The translations under genes were made by a program, and so were the position numbers. A DNA stretch of 64,000 nt from Pleionea mediterranea (GTDB lineage Bacteria; Pseudomonadota; Gammaproteobacteria; Enterobacterales; Kangiellaceae): NCBI RefSeq assembly GCF_003148745.1, contig NZ_QGGU01000002.1, positions 372,001-436,000 on the forward strand, given 5' to 3'. Below, in pieces: positions 63,747-64,000 of the stretch (the stretch's first letter is position 1; every line of letters starts with the position of its first letter). The notes beneath the pieces were generated by a model, which did no database searches, was not told the DNA's origin, and saw nothing but the letters and a program-made list of their open reading frames with translations.

Positions 63747-63941
63747 ATGACCGATACCGACAAACAAAATGTTCCGCAAGACAGTGTCATTCAGGTAAAC
63801 AAAAGCCAACTGCCTTTGTCTTGTCCGTTACCTGATGGACAAGTCTGGAACTTGCATCCCAGAGTGTATTTGCCTATCGAAAAAACCGGGCAGGCCAGTT
63901 GCCCATACTGTGGCGCTCAATACAAACTAGCTGCTTCATAA
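63747..63941 (+). CDS. Zinc-ribbon domain protein (NDUFS6-like)
   Basis: 64 residues. The C-terminal half LSCPLP...NLHPRVYLPIEKTGQASCPYCGAQYKL has the Cys-His-Cys-Cys set of the zinc-ribbon CHCC family (CHCC of mitochondrial NDUFS6). It follows glnE on the same strand; in relatives such genes neighbour glnE and ilvE. Cytoplasmic; role unknown. Confidence 0.9.
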   Translation: MTDTDKQNVPQDSVIQVNKSQLPLSCPLPDGQVWNLHPRVYLPIEKTGQASCPYCGAQYKLAAS

Positions 63942-63977
63942 GGCAGGTGTTAACGATTTCTTAGCTTTATCATTGAT

Positions 63978-63998
63978 ACGAATGATTATTATTCATTA
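63978..63998. promoter_or_regulatory. Fur-box-like palindrome at the window edge
   Basis: The sequence CGAATGATTATTATTCATTA matches the Fur consensus hexamers NATAAT/ATTATN closely: AATGAT, TATTAT, TCATTA. It lies after the zinc-ribbon gene and before the window end; the controlled gene is outside. Confidence 0.4.
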
Positions 63999-64000
63999 TG

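Overview
The window looks like chromosomal DNA of a free-living, probably marine gammaproteobacterium. The reasons are moderate-to-low G+C, a diderm gene set (GspA/GspB, TonB-linked receptors, an LpxH-like hydrolase, OlsF-like lipid synthase, GlnE, LemA/M48) and many signalling proteins. The gene set would suit an Oceanospirillales, Kangiella-like or Alteromonadales-like lineage; this placement is an inference without any phylogeny. I see no rRNA, tRNA or CRISPR array.

Layout. 0-7 kb: a cut-off TonB-like gene, a membrane protein, cca with a DUF4870 gene, the exeA-gspB secretion-accessory pair, an SRPBCC protein and a hairpin-rich repeat. 7-11 kb: an EAL phosphodiesterase and rsmF. 11.6-24.6 kb: molybdopterin synthesis (moeA, then moaA-moaB-moaC-moaD-moaE) interleaved with beta-carbonic anhydrase, a TonB-dependent receptor with a PepSY-type membrane protein, an HD-GYP protein, and a SulP transporter with a tandem universal stress protein. 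25-36 kb: an MBOAT/SGNH acyl-transfer pair, ChaC, GST, an outer-membrane barrel, an AhpD-like protein, a DUF2306/TPR pair divergent from a NarL-type two-component system, and a hybrid GAF kinase.

36.7-44.2 kb is the accessory highlight: a cluster of integron gene cassettes with no integrase in the window (CALIN-type array). Small, mostly unrelated genes lie end to end, each followed by an imperfect palindrome with R''/R'-like ends (attC sites, about ten recognisable). It carries a DUF3303-like protein, secreted and unknown proteins, a cupin, a pRiA4b ORF3-like protein, a serine hydrolase with TPRs, a ccdA-ccdB toxin-antitoxin pair on the opposite strand, a DUF4272 protein, one cassette gene broken by a single stop codon, and a truncated IS110-family transposase next to a half-lost attC.

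44.2-64 kb returns to core genes: DUF1289 and SH3-domain proteins, a PhoU-like DUF47 protein with a Pit phosphate transporter, CYTH-CHAD triphosphatase, aspartate kinase, an LpxH-like phosphatase, an OlsF-like bifunctional acyltransferase, dapE, a histone-deacetylase-like amidohydrolase, a small coiled-coil membrane protein/LemA/M48 envelope module, glnE and a zinc-ribbon protein. Two themes cut across the window: short degenerate tandem repeats (9-18 bp units) placed at gene boundaries, and a small dispersed repeat shared by the 11.5 kb and 56.7 kb intergenic regions.
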